50,730 bases of DNA, taken from assembly GCA_023511535.1 (NCBI GenBank), contig JAIMBK010000014.1, positions 1-50,730 on the forward strand. Direction: 5' to 3'. Shown here one piece after another: positions 35,060-43,333 of the stretch; position 1 is the first letter of the stretch; each line of letters opens with the position of its first letter. The stretch is from Armatimonadota bacterium. Lineage in GTDB: Bacteria; Bacillota; Desulfotomaculia; Desulfotomaculales; Nap2-2B. A program made the position numbers and the translations under genes. The notes beneath the pieces were generated by a model. The model saw nothing but the letters and a program-made list of their open reading frames with translations, was not told the origin of the DNA and did no database searches.

Positions 35060-35087
35060 ATTGTAGCATAAGATCGGTAGTTGTCAA
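35060..35087 (-). promoter_or_regulatory. Sigma-A promoter of speD
   Basis: TTGACA (35082-35087), a 16-bp spacer and TACAAT (35060-35065) lie on the minus strand, about 40 bp upstream of the speD start. Confidence 0.75.
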
Positions 35088-35097
35088 ATAAAATTTT

Positions 35098-37383
35098 TTA
35101 TTTACATTGCTCCGTTAAAATCAGATAAATCAGGGGGGAGACTACAAAAATCAAGGTGGTGGCGGCGGCTACGATGCCGGAGTCATTGAAGAGCAGGGCC
35201 GCGATGCTGCCCAGGACCACTCCCAGGAAACCTTTGTAGAGATCGGGAAAGGCGCGTTTCACCCCGGCCATCACCCCTACCGGGCGGTAGAAAAGAAGGG
35301 CCAGACTGCTCAGGCTGGCTAAAAAGATCCGGCTCCAGATCGTATATTTAAACAGTTTTATATTTATTTCGCTTTTCCGTTTGATGATGTCAACCACTTC
35401 CGGCCAACCGCCGGACATCACGATGGCGGCGTTGCGGCCGAAGTGAGACTGGGCCTCCGGGGCACGCTGCAGGTCAATCAGAAATAATCCGGCAACCAGG
35501 AAAATCACCACCCCCGCCAGGCATGAAACGGTTTTGAAACTAAACCTGATTCCGCAGAGCAGCAGAAATGTGGTCAGGAAGGCGGTCGAGGCAGCGATTA
35601 CTCCTCCCATGTTGGCGCCCAGCCGGGGGTTTCCCAGCACATAAACGGCCAGCAGAAAAAGCAGCCCGAGCGTAATCACGCCGGCCCGGCGGAAACGGGG
35701 AAAAAGGGTCAGGGCAGCCGTGCCGCCGACGGTTAAAGAGCCGGTGAGAACCCCCATGTATTCGTTCCCGATTCCGTAAAAACGGGCCCCGATGATGGGA
35801 TCGTAACCCATCAGCGACGTTTTTTGCAGGGGCGAACCCAGCAGGGCGTCGGCAACGATCAGGCCGGCGGTCAGCAGGCCCAGGTAAATCAGGGAACCCA
35901 AAGGCGATCGGCGGCCGGCCGCCAGGGCCAGGAAGATAAGCCCCGCCGTGAGCGAAATAAGCTCCAGGGTCAAGACGGCCAAAGAAGGCTGGGGCAGCAA
36001 AGGGAGCAGCAGGTAAGCCGGGGGCACGGCCAACATGGCCAACAAAAAGGGGCGCAAAACCGGAAGCGCCCGGCTGTGCCCCCGGAAAACGCAACCCAGG
36101 CCGGCGACCAGCAGCGCCAGCTGATAAATGAGATACCCCTTCTGCAGGCAGGGGCGGGCGGTGTAGGTCAGGGCCAGCTGCTTCTGCAGGGCGGAAAGGG
36201 CGGCCGGCTGGTTTGCTGCCGTCAATACCTGCACCGGCTGGCCAAGCATGTGCCCGGGAACGGACAGGCGGAAAAAGCGTAAAATGGTCGGGGCGAGATC
36301 CGTGTTGAGAATTAATCCCGGTCTTTTTGTGCTCGGCGAAGATAATAGACCCGGGGAAAGGCCGGCGCCTGCAACCAGCACCGGCGAAAGATAGTTTTCT
36401 TCGCCCGGCGGCATGGTGCTGCGGGTAGGCGAAACAATCAGGAGCAAATCTTTTTTCAGATCGATGCACCTGCTTGCCTGTCCCAGAAAAAAATCAATCT
36501 CCCGGAGAATCTCTTCCCGCTTTACGGAAAGTACGTTTTTCAAAACGTCTTCTTTAAAATCCTCCAGGCGGGATAAATCCCCCACTTCGACGACCGTCAG
36601 GGCGGTATCCCCGGGGAGGCCGGCCATCTCCCGGAGCAGACCGGCGTAGTTGGTCCGCAGCCCGCCGGGAAATTCGCTGTCTTTCGTCAGCAGCCCGGCG
36701 CCGACGTTTCCGTAATCAACCAGGCCGTTCTCGTCCATGGCGATGGACACCGCCTGGCGTCGCGGTCCCAGGGGAGTATCGGCGTTTCCCAAAACCGCCG
36801 TTTTCCTGCCCGCCTTGCGCAGTACCGTGCCCAGGGCGCCCGGCCGCGCCGGGTAAGGGAGCCCGGCGTTTTGTTCCCTGATCCGGGCGATGCCCAGGTG
36901 AACCACCGCCCCCCGGGGGGCGTTCTTTCCGGTCCGGCTCCGGTATTCTTCAGCTGCCTGCCGGCCGGCGCCCCCGGGAAGGATTTCCCCGGCGTTAAAA
37001 CCCAGGGCGGAAGTTCCGGGGGCCAGGACGTGCGCCCCTGCCCCGATGGTCGCGTAAGTATTTTCGGGGTTTCCGGCGCTGCCGGCGGTGTTGCAGTTCA
37101 TCAGACCCAGGGCGCCCTGCTCCATTAAACGGCGAAAATTGGGTAAACGGTCAAAATTGGCCCTGGTTGCCGGGCTTAAATCCGCCAGGGTCAGCCGGTC
37201 GATGACGATCATCAGCACTTTCCCCCCGGCGGAAGAAGCGGGTGGGATGGGCTGCCCCGCCTCCGCCCTGGCCGTGGGGAGAGCTTCCGACAGTGCCGGC
37301 GGAGCAGCGGCGATTTTCCCCGGGAAAATGGCGGTCAGCGCGAAAATCAACAAATAAATGGCCGGTCCCCTCAAAAACTTCAT
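35098..37383 (-). CDS. Alkaline-phosphatase-superfamily-like ectodomain fused to multi-pass membrane domain
   Basis: A 761-residue protein: signal sequence (1-26), an extracytoplasmic domain (about 55-395), then about ten to twelve membrane helices (about 415-755). The ectodomain starts GKVLMIVIDRLTLADL, as metal-binding Asp strands of the alkaline phosphatase/sulfatase superfamily do, and contains NTYATIGAGAHVLAPG and NTDLAPTILRFF, both typical of that fold. The nucleophile cannot be named with certainty. GYDPIIGARFYGIGNEYMGVL in the membrane part looks like a conserved loop. It overlaps the glycosyltransferase gene by 4 bp (ATGA), suggesting a shared role in envelope polysaccharide or lipid modification. 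Function unknown. Confidence 0.7.
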   Translation of the reverse strand: MKFLRGPAIYLLIFALTAIFPGKIAAAPPALSEALPTARAEAGQPIPPASSAGGKVLMIVIDRLTLADLSPATRANFDRLPNFRRLMEQGALGLMNCNTAGSAGNPENTYATIGAGAHVLAPGTSALGFNAGEILPGGAGRQAAEEYRSRTGKNAPRGAVVHLGIARIREQNAGLPYPARPGALGTVLRKAGRKTAVLGNADTPLGPRRQAVSIAMDENGLVDYGNVGAGLLTKDSEFPGGLRTNYAGLLREMAGLPGDTALTVVEVGDLSRLEDFKEDVLKNVLSVKREEILREIDFFLGQASRCIDLKKDLLLIVSPTRSTMPPGEENYLSPVLVAGAGLSPGLLSSPSTKRPGLILNTDLAPTILRFFRLSVPGHMLGQPVQVLTAANQPAALSALQKQLALTYTARPCLQKGYLIYQLALLVAGLGCVFRGHSRALPVLRPFLLAMLAVPPAYLLLPLLPQPSLAVLTLELISLTAGLIFLALAAGRRSPLGSLIYLGLLTAGLIVADALLGSPLQKTSLMGYDPIIGARFYGIGNEYMGVLTGSLTVGGTAALTLFPRFRRAGVITLGLLFLLAVYVLGNPRLGANMGGVIAASTAFLTTFLLLCGIRFSFKTVSCLAGVVIFLVAGLFLIDLQRAPEAQSHFGRNAAIVMSGGWPEVVDIIKRKSEINIKLFKYTIWSRIFLASLSSLALLFYRPVGVMAGVKRAFPDLYKGFLGVVLGSIAALLFNDSGIVAAATTLIFVVSPLIYLILTEQCK

Positions 37384-38576
37384 TTTTTAACCTGGACTCC
37401 ACCCGTTTCCGGCAAATTCCACCCGTCCCGTTCCGTGAACAGGCCTTTCGCGGTCAGCGCCTTGATGTACTCTTCTTCAACCCTGCGCACCATTTGCGCA
37501 ACGGTAAATCTGTCCCTGGCGCAGGCCTGGCCTGCCCGGCCCAGCGCCAGGGCCCTTTCCCGGTCGCTTAACAATTCGGCGATGGCCAGCGCAAGCCCCG
37601 CCGGGTCGCCGGGTTTGACGAGCAGGCCGGTATAATTGTCCACGATTGCTTCCGGGATTCCGCCCACCCTGGTGGCGATTACCGGGCGGCCCGCGGCCAG
37701 GGCTTCTAAAATCGTCAGGGGAAAACCCTCCGTGAGCGAGGGCAGGACGAAAATATCGAAAACGGGCAAAATGGCCGGGACGTCCTCCCGCTCCCCGGTG
37801 AAAACAACCCTGTTTTGCAGACCTAAAGATATCGCTTCGCTTTCCAGTTGCCGGCGCAGCGGGCCGCCGCCGACAATGAGAAAATTAACCTGGTAGTCCT
37901 TGACCAGCATGGCCGCCGCCTTCAGGAAATAACCGACGCCCTTTTGGGGGGCCAGGCGGGCGATTGTCCCCACCACCTGCCCTAAAGGGGGCAGACCCAG
38001 TTCGCGCAGCACCTGCCGGCGCTCCCTCGGGGGGCGGCCGGGAGCCGGGCCGATGCCGTTATAGATGGTGACAATCCGGTCGGGGTTGATCCCTTCTTTT
38101 TGCATCAATTCCCGGCGCAGCGCTTCCGAAACCGTGATGATCCGGTCGGTGACCCTGCTTAAGGCGCGTTCGGCAGCCGCCAGGATCATTTTTTTCCAGG
38201 CCGGCCAATCCTCGTAAAAAATCGAATTATGCGCCGTCAGAAAAATTACCGGCGTCCGGGCCAGGCGGGCGGCCAGCCGGCCGACAAAGCCCGCCTTGGC
38301 GCTGTGGGCGTGCAGGATGGCAATTTTTTCCTCGCGGAGGATTTTGACCAGGAGGCGGATGGTTTCCCAATCCTTTCGAAAGGACAGTTCCCCCACCAGG
38401 GGCAGGGCAACCGCCCGGAAACCGGCGTGAGCGATTTCGGCCGCCAGCGGGCCGTCCGGACAGGCCGCCACGATTTCAAATAAATCGGGATTTAAGCGGC
38501 TTAAAAGGGAAAGGAGGTGATTTTTCATTCCTCCCGCCGCGGGGCGGATCAGGTGCAAGACGCGGAATTTTTTCAT
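37380..38576 (-). CDS. Glycosyltransferase family 4 protein
   Basis: A 398-residue GT-B fold glycosyltransferase. The N-terminal loop is LHLIRPAAGGMKNHLLSLL. The C-terminal donor site has the E-x7-E motif in LTEGFPLTILEALA, and VGTIARLAPQKGVGYFLKAA is the usual hinge. It is coupled by ATGA overlap to the phosphatase-like membrane protein. The acceptor is unknown; a cell-surface glycan or glycolipid is likely. There is no signal peptide, so it acts at the cytoplasmic face. Confidence 0.9.
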   Translation of the reverse strand: MKKFRVLHLIRPAAGGMKNHLLSLLSRLNPDLFEIVAACPDGPLAAEIAHAGFRAVALPLVGELSFRKDWETIRLLVKILREEKIAILHAHSAKAGFVGRLAARLARTPVIFLTAHNSIFYEDWPAWKKMILAAAERALSRVTDRIITVSEALRRELMQKEGINPDRIVTIYNGIGPAPGRPPRERRQVLRELGLPPLGQVVGTIARLAPQKGVGYFLKAAAMLVKDYQVNFLIVGGGPLRRQLESEAISLGLQNRVVFTGEREDVPAILPVFDIFVLPSLTEGFPLTILEALAAGRPVIATRVGGIPEAIVDNYTGLLVKPGDPAGLALAIAELLSDRERALALGRAGQACARDRFTVAQMVRRVEEEYIKALTAKGLFTERDGWNLPETGGVQVKK

Positions 38577-38629
38577 TTGTTTCCCCTCTGATTAAATTTT
38601 ACCAGGCCAAACCAAAAGATATACCTGAG

Positions 38630-38674
38630 GGGAAAAGGAAAAGGGCACGACCGGAACAGCAGATCGTGCCCTTC
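38630..38674 (-). terminator. Terminator after ferredoxin gene
   Basis: AAGGGCACGA and TCGTGCCCTT form a stem followed by TTCCTTTTCC on the minus strand. Confidence 0.8.
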
Positions 38675-38677
38675 GGT

Positions 38678-38866
38678 TTAGAATTCGGAGATTGCGCTGG
38701 TCGGGCAGTTTTCTACGGCTTCGTGGGCATCGTTTTCCAGTTCCTCCGGGATCTCCTCTTCGGTTGCCTGCGCCTTTTCATCTTCGTTCCAGCTAAAAAC
38801 ATCCGGACAGAGATCGATGCACGTTCCGCAACTGACGCATAGATCCTGATCAACCTGAACGCGCAA
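38678..38866 (-). CDS. Single-cluster [4Fe-4S] ferredoxin
   Basis: A 62-residue ferredoxin. C10, C13 and C16 (CVSCGTC) with C54 (ENCPTSAI) should bind one [4Fe-4S] cluster. C20 in DLCPDVF matches the extra Cys found in Thermotoga-type monocluster ferredoxins. The middle is very acidic, good for docking to redox partners. The start is TTG 38866, after GGAGGTGATG. It is monocistronic with its own terminator. Confidence 0.93.
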   Translation of the reverse strand: MRVQVDQDLCVSCGTCIDLCPDVFSWNEDEKAQATEEEIPEELENDAHEAVENCPTSAISEF

Positions 38867-38925
38867 GGGAAAACATCACCTCCCTGCTTATTTTAATCTA
38901 AAATTTATTTTTTATCCCAAAATTT

Positions 38926-38966
38926 AAAAGGGATGCCCATCGGAAGAAGGGCATCCCTTTTTTAAA
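38926..38966 (-). terminator. Terminator after SASP gene
   Basis: AAGGGATGCCC and GGGCATCCCTT form an 11-bp stem with T-rich sequence on both sides, so it can work in either direction. Confidence 0.85.
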
Positions 38967-38970
38967 ACCG

Positions 38971-39150
38971 TTAGCGTCCTTCGACTAAACTGCGTTCGGC
39001 GCGCTCGATGGCCAGGCGGACCAGGTTGCCGCAGTTTCGGGAAGAAACTCCGCCCCAGCCCTCCCGCCGGACGATATCCGCCACTCCGAGCTCTTCGGCT
39101 AACTCGTATTTCAGCCTGTCGGACATAACTCCTCCACGCCTTCTACCCAT
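38971..39150 (-). CDS. Alpha/beta-type small acid-soluble spore protein
   Basis: A 59-residue protein, MGRRRGGVMSDRLKYELAEE, continuing LGVADIVRREGWGGVSSRNC and GNLVRLAIERAE. ELGV...GWGGVSSRNCGNLVR is the DNA-binding signature of alpha/beta SASPs, which coat spore DNA and protect it from UV and heat. The GPR protease cleavage region (around YELAEELGV) is present in a modified form. GGGAGGCAGG precedes ATG 39150. It is direct evidence that the organism sporulates. Confidence 0.93.
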   Translation of the reverse strand: MGRRRGGVMSDRLKYELAEELGVADIVRREGWGGVSSRNCGNLVRLAIERAERSLVEGR

Positions 39151-39297
39151 TAGCCTGCCTCCCTTTAATTTTTTCAGGACGCCAACGGCAAGAACGGCCG
39201 GGGGATATTCAGTTTTTTTATATTGTCTCCATTAATTTATTAATCATGTGAGTAAACTATTTCCTCTCCAGGATAAAAAATTAAAAACATAAACAAC

Positions 39298-39327
39298 TTG
39301 ACTTTATTTGCCTGGATGTTTTAAAAT
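39298..39327 (+). promoter_or_regulatory. Promoter of tRNA-Pro
   Basis: TTGACT (39298-39303), an 18-bp spacer and TAAAAT (39322-39327) end 12 bp before the tRNA. Confidence 0.7.
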
Positions 39328-39339
39328 AATATATGTAAA

Positions 39340-39417
39340 CGGGGCGTAGCTCAGTTTGGCTAGAGCGCTACCTTGGGGTGGTAGAGGCCGCTGGTTCGAG
39401 TCCAGTCGCTCCGACCA
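39340..39417 (+). tRNA. tRNA-Pro (GGG anticodon)
   Basis: The full cloverleaf is visible: acceptor CGGGGCG pairs with CGCTCCG, D-arm GCTCAGTTTGGCTAGAGC, anticodon stem CTACC/GGTAG with loop TTGGGGT (anticodon GGG), T-arm CTGGTTCGAGTCCAG, and an encoded CCA end. It reads CCC proline codons. Confidence 0.96.
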
Positions 39418-39423
39418 GAAAAA

Positions 39424-39456
39424 TAAAGGTCCCGGGAAGCGGGACCTTTATTTTAT
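39424..39456 (+). terminator. Terminator after tRNA-Pro
   Basis: AAAGGTCCCG and CGGGACCTTT pair around GGAAG, followed by ATTTTATT on the plus strand. Confidence 0.88.
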
Positions 39457-39529
39457 TGCGGGTTTTTAAATTCAGGTTGTTTCGGATTCACCTGGAGCTT
39501 AATACTTTTTATGGTGAGGACTTAGGTGA

Positions 39530-40417
39530 TTAGGCGATTCCGTTTGCGACTTTGGCTGCCTTGACGGTGTTGAGCATTAACATGGTGATGGTCATCGGGC
39601 CTACTCCGCCGGGGACAGGGGTGATCATGCTGGCCTTTTCCTTGATGGCGTCGAAATCCACGTCGCCGCACAGGATGGCCTTGCCTTCGGAGGTCATGCC
39701 GATTCTGTTGACGCCCACGTCAATCACCACGGCGCCCTCCTTGACCATGTCCGCCGTAATCGCTTTCGGCCGGCCGGCAGCGACGATCAGGATGTCCGCT
39801 CTCCTGGTGTGTTCGGCCAGGTTCTTCGTGCCCGTGTGGCAGATGGTGACGGTGGCGTTGGCACCCTTCGCCTTCTGGGCCATCATGATGGCAATCGGCT
39901 TGCCCACGATATTGCTTCTGCCGACCACCACTACTTCTGCGCCGTCGGTCTGCACCCCGGACCGGATCAGCATTTGCTGAATGCCGAAGGGAGTGCAGGG
40001 GTAGTAGTTGGCCTCGCCAATCATCAGTTTGCCAACGTTGACCGGGTGGAAGGCGTCCACGTCTTTATCCGGATTGATGGCGTAGAGCACCTTGTTTTCG
40101 TTGATGTGTTTCGGCAGCGGCAGTTGCACCAGGATGCCGTGAATCAACGGATCTTGATTGTATTTGTCAATCAAGGTCAGCAGCGCTTCTTCCGTTATGT
40201 CGGCCGGCTGGTTGTCCTGGACCGAGTAAAAGCCCAGTTCTTTGGCCGTTTTCTGTTTCCCCGTCACATAGCTGACCGAGGCCGGGTTCTCTCCCACCAG
40301 GATCGTCACCAGCCCTGGCGTAACGTTATATTTCTCTTTCAGGTTTTTCACTTCCTCTTTAATTTCCTCGCGAATTTGCTTCGCGATCTCCGTACCGCTG
40401 ATAATTTTGGCCGCCAT
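39530..40417 (-). CDS. folD: Methylenetetrahydrofolate dehydrogenase/cyclohydrolase FolD
   Basis: A 295-residue bifunctional enzyme interconverting methylene-, methenyl- and formyl-tetrahydrofolate. SYVTGKQKTAKELG carries the catalytic Lys, QLPLPKHI the conserved QLPLP, VVVGRSNIVGKP the NADP-binding motif, and TPVPGGVGPMTI the C-terminal signature. About ten residues longer than usual at the C-terminus. In many Firmicutes it lies next to xseA, as here; the 173 bp between them is filled by low-complexity repeats. Confidence 0.96.
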   Translation of the reverse strand: MAAKIISGTEIAKQIREEIKEEVKNLKEKYNVTPGLVTILVGENPASVSYVTGKQKTAKELGFYSVQDNQPADITEEALLTLIDKYNQDPLIHGILVQLPLPKHINENKVLYAINPDKDVDAFHPVNVGKLMIGEANYYPCTPFGIQQMLIRSGVQTDGAEVVVVGRSNIVGKPIAIMMAQKAKGANATVTICHTGTKNLAEHTRRADILIVAAGRPKAITADMVKEGAVVIDVGVNRIGMTSEGKAILCGDVDFDAIKEKASMITPVPGGVGPMTITMLMLNTVKAAKVANGIA

Positions 40418-40440
40418 TGCTCACTCTCTCCTTTCCCATA

Positions 40441-40610
40441 TTTACTTTCCCCCTTTTCCCCTTTGTGCTTTGTGCCTTTTTACTTATTTAAACTTTGTGC
40501 CTCTTCAGCTTTTACTTTCTGCCTCTGTACCTTTGTCATCTTACTTTCTGCCTCTGTACCTTTTTGCCTCAATACTTTTGTTCCTGTCGACTAACTTTGC
40601 GCCTCTTCCG
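40441..40610. repeat. Degenerate tandem repeat (GGCACAAAG/GGTACAGAGGCAGAAAG type)
   Basis: A pyrimidine-rich plus strand with units such as tttgtgcctcttcagctttt. Two exact 23-nt copies begin ttactttctgcctctgtacc at 40512-40534 and 40541-40563 (period 29). The right end overlaps the last codons of xseA, where gaagaggcgcaaagt mirrors the repeat unit gaagaggcacaaagt. Related units lie at 25.79-25.86 kb. Confidence 0.75.
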
Positions 40611-41856
40611 CAATGCTTTCTTCCACCAGGCAGAGCAGCCTGCCCCGGTGCAGTTTGACCTGCACTTCCTCCCCGCTGCCCACTTCCCGGGCATTGTGGA
40701 TGACCCCCGGCGTTCCGGGGCGGGTGCAAATGCTGTAGCCGCGGGCCAGGGTAGCCAGCGGGCTTAAGGCTTCCAGGCGGCCGGCCAGCACCTTTAAGCG
40801 GTTTCGGTTTTCCTCCCTGGCGCTGTTTACGGCCTGAACCAGCCGCTGGCTTAGAAAGTCCACCGTTTGCTGCCGGCGGGCGCAGATCTCTTCCGTCGGG
40901 CGCCGGAACAGGGGGCGGTCCAGGATGGTATCCAGGCGCCGGCGGTGCTGTTTAACGTATTCCGCCGCCCCCCGGTACAGGCGCTCCTGCATTGTCTGCA
41001 GGTACCTTTTGACCTCTGCTTTGACCGGCACCACCAGTTCGGCGGCCGCCGAAGGGGTGGGCGCGCGGACGTCGGCCGCAAAATCGGCGATGGTGTAATC
41101 GGTTTCGTGACCGACCGCCGAAATGACGGGGACCCGGGAGTGAAAAATGCTGCGGGCCACAATTTCCGTGTTGAAAGCCCAGAGTTCTTCAAGGGACCCC
41201 CCGCCCCGCCCGGTAATGATGACTTCTACCCGGTCCGTCTGGTTTAACCGGGCGATGGCCCGGGCAATTTCCTCCGCCGCTGTTTCCCCCTGGACGGCCA
41301 CGGGGGCGAAAATAATTTCCAGGCCCGGCCAGCGGCGGTTGATGATTTTGATCATATCCTGGATGACCGCTCCCGCGGGGGAGGTCACGATGCCGATGCA
41401 CCGTGGCAAAAAGGGCAGTTTTTGCTTGTGCCGGGGATCGAACAGCCCCTCCTGCTGCAGTTTGGCTTTCAATTGCTCAAAAGCCAGGTAAAGGGCGCCG
41501 GCGCCGTCGGGCTCCATTTCTTCCACGTAAAGCTGGTAGGTGCCGTCGCGCTCAAAGACCGTCACGTAGCCGCGCACCCGGACGGCGAGGCCGTTTTTGG
41601 GCTTAAAAGGCAGCCTGGTGCACCGGGAGCGAAACATGATCGCCCTGAGGCTGCACTGCTCGTCCTTCAGGGTAAAGTACAGGTGGCCGCTGGCCGCCTG
41701 CTTGCAGTTGGAAATCTCGCCCCTTACCCACAGGTTGATCAGCAGCGGATCCCGGTCCAGCAGGTTCTTAAGGTAGACCGTCAGCTCGGTAACGGTCAGC
41801 AGTTTTTTTACCGCTAAATTTGACCGGATCACGTTTTCTCTCCAGTTTTCCCTCAA
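40591..41856 (-). CDS. xseA: Exodeoxyribonuclease VII large subunit
   Basis: A 421-residue subunit of the single-strand exonuclease Exo VII. An N-terminal OB fold (about 17-115) is followed by the catalytic domain with PRCIGIVTSPAGAVIQDM, VIITGRGGGSLEELWAFN and the signature SAVGHETDYTIADFAADVRA, then a long coiled-coil region. The start is TTG 41856 after GGAGG. Its final residues, EEAQS, lie in a repeat unit. The small subunit xseB, normally directly downstream, is absent here. Confidence 0.95.
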   Translation of the reverse strand: MRENWRENVIRSNLAVKKLLTVTELTVYLKNLLDRDPLLINLWVRGEISNCKQAASGHLYFTLKDEQCSLRAIMFRSRCTRLPFKPKNGLAVRVRGYVTVFERDGTYQLYVEEMEPDGAGALYLAFEQLKAKLQQEGLFDPRHKQKLPFLPRCIGIVTSPAGAVIQDMIKIINRRWPGLEIIFAPVAVQGETAAEEIARAIARLNQTDRVEVIITGRGGGSLEELWAFNTEIVARSIFHSRVPVISAVGHETDYTIADFAADVRAPTPSAAAELVVPVKAEVKRYLQTMQERLYRGAAEYVKQHRRRLDTILDRPLFRRPTEEICARRQQTVDFLSQRLVQAVNSAREENRNRLKVLAGRLEALSPLATLARGYSICTRPGTPGVIHNAREVGSGEEVQVKLHRGRLLCLVEESIAEEAQS

Positions 41857-41902
41857 AATTGCCTCCCTCGGCAGGTTTTTACCTGGTGTTCGCCGGCCGT
41901 AA

Positions 41903-43333
41903 TTACGCCTGCTCCTTTTTGTTCATCAGGTAGGCGTGGATGGATTTGGCCGCCACGCGGCCGGCGCCCATGGCCAGGATCACCGTCGCCGCGCCGGTAA
42001 CCACGTCGCCGCCGGCGAAGACGCCCGGTTTGGAGGTGGCTCCCGTGGCCGGGTCGGCGACAATGTTCCCCTTCCGGGTCACTTCCAGGCCCCTGGTGGT
42101 CCGGGGCACCAGCGGGTTCGGCCCCTGCCCGATGGCCACCACCACCGTGTCCACTTCCATGGTAAATTCGGAGCCGGGGATCGGCACGGGGCTGCGCCGG
42201 CCGGAGGCGTCGGGCTCGCCCAGTTCGTACCGCAGGCACTCCATGGCCTTGACCTGGCCGTTTTCGTCCGCCAGAATCCTGGTGGGGCTGGTCAAAAAGG
42301 CAAATTTAACCCCTTCTTCGATGGCGTGTTCCACTTCTTCGTGGCGGGCGGGCAGTTCGTTTTTCGAACGGCGATACACGATCCAGGACTCTTCTGCGCC
42401 CAGACGTAAAGCCGTGCGGGCCGCGTCCATGGCCACGTTGCCGCCCCCCAGAACGGCCACCTTCCGGCCGATTTTAATGGGCGTGTCCCATTCGGGGAAC
42501 AGGTACGCCTTCATTAAATTCGTCCGGGTTAAGAACTCGTTGGCGGAATACACGCCGCAGGAATTTTCCCCGGGGATGTTCATGAAGTAAGGCAGGCCGG
42601 CGCCCGTCCCGATGTAGACGGCGTCGAAGCCCTCCTCCTCCATCAGCTCGTCGATGGTGGCAAATTTTCCGACCACCGCGTTTACTTCGATTTTTACGCC
42701 CAGTTTCTTTAAGTTCTCGATTTCCGCCTGGACCACCCGCTTGGGCAGCCGGAACTCGGGAATGCCGTACATCAGCACTCCGCCGGGAACGTGGAGAGCT
42801 TCGAAAATGGTCACCTGATGCCCCAGCTTGGCCAGGTCCGCGGCGCAGGTGAGGCCGCCGGGGCCGGAGCCGACCACGGCCACCTTAAACCCCGTGGGCG
42901 GGGCGACTTCCTGCGGGAGCACGCCTTTGGCCAGTTCCCAGTCGGCGCAGAAGCGCTCCAGGCGGCCGATGGCGACAGGTTCGTTCTTTTTACCCATGGT
43001 GCAGTATTTTTCACACTGGTTTTCCTGCGGGCACACCCGGCCGCACACCGCCGGCAGGGCATTTTTTTCTTTAATCTTTTTAATTGCCCCGGCAAAATCC
43101 TTTTCGGCAACCAGTTTGATGAATGCCGGGATATCCACTTCTACCGGGCAGCCCTGGCGGCAGGGCGCTTTCTTGCACTGGAGGCAGCGTTCGGCTTCGG
43201 CCAGGGCGGCTTCTTCGGTGTACCCCAGCGCTACTTCGTGAAAGTTTTTGATGCGCTCCGCCGGATCCTGGGCGGGCATGGGATTTTTTTTCGGGATAAT
43301 TTTTTTCTTTTGTCCTTTCGTTTCTTCCGTCAT
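41903..43333 (-). CDS. nfnB: NADH-dependent ferredoxin:NADP+ oxidoreductase, large subunit (NfnB)
   Basis: A 476-residue flavin and iron-sulfur subunit, GltD-like. N-terminal Cys motifs CLQCKKAPCRQGCP and CGRVCPQENQCEKYC bind two [4Fe-4S] clusters. FAD binds at VVGSGPGGLTCA and NADPH near VLGGGNVAMD; FAGGDVVTGAATVI closes the FAD site. With NfnA it bifurcates electrons from NADPH between NAD+ and ferredoxin, or runs in reverse. The start is ATG 43333, after GGAGGTGG; the frame extends upstream inside nfnA. It overlaps the nfnA stop by one base. Confidence 0.9.
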   Translation of the reverse strand: MTEETKGQKKKIIPKKNPMPAQDPAERIKNFHEVALGYTEEAALAEAERCLQCKKAPCRQGCPVEVDIPAFIKLVAEKDFAGAIKKIKEKNALPAVCGRVCPQENQCEKYCTMGKKNEPVAIGRLERFCADWELAKGVLPQEVAPPTGFKVAVVGSGPGGLTCAADLAKLGHQVTIFEALHVPGGVLMYGIPEFRLPKRVVQAEIENLKKLGVKIEVNAVVGKFATIDELMEEEGFDAVYIGTGAGLPYFMNIPGENSCGVYSANEFLTRTNLMKAYLFPEWDTPIKIGRKVAVLGGGNVAMDAARTALRLGAEESWIVYRRSKNELPARHEEVEHAIEEGVKFAFLTSPTRILADENGQVKAMECLRYELGEPDASGRRSPVPIPGSEFTMEVDTVVVAIGQGPNPLVPRTTRGLEVTRKGNIVADPATGATSKPGVFAGGDVVTGAATVILAMGAGRVAAKSIHAYLMNKKEQA

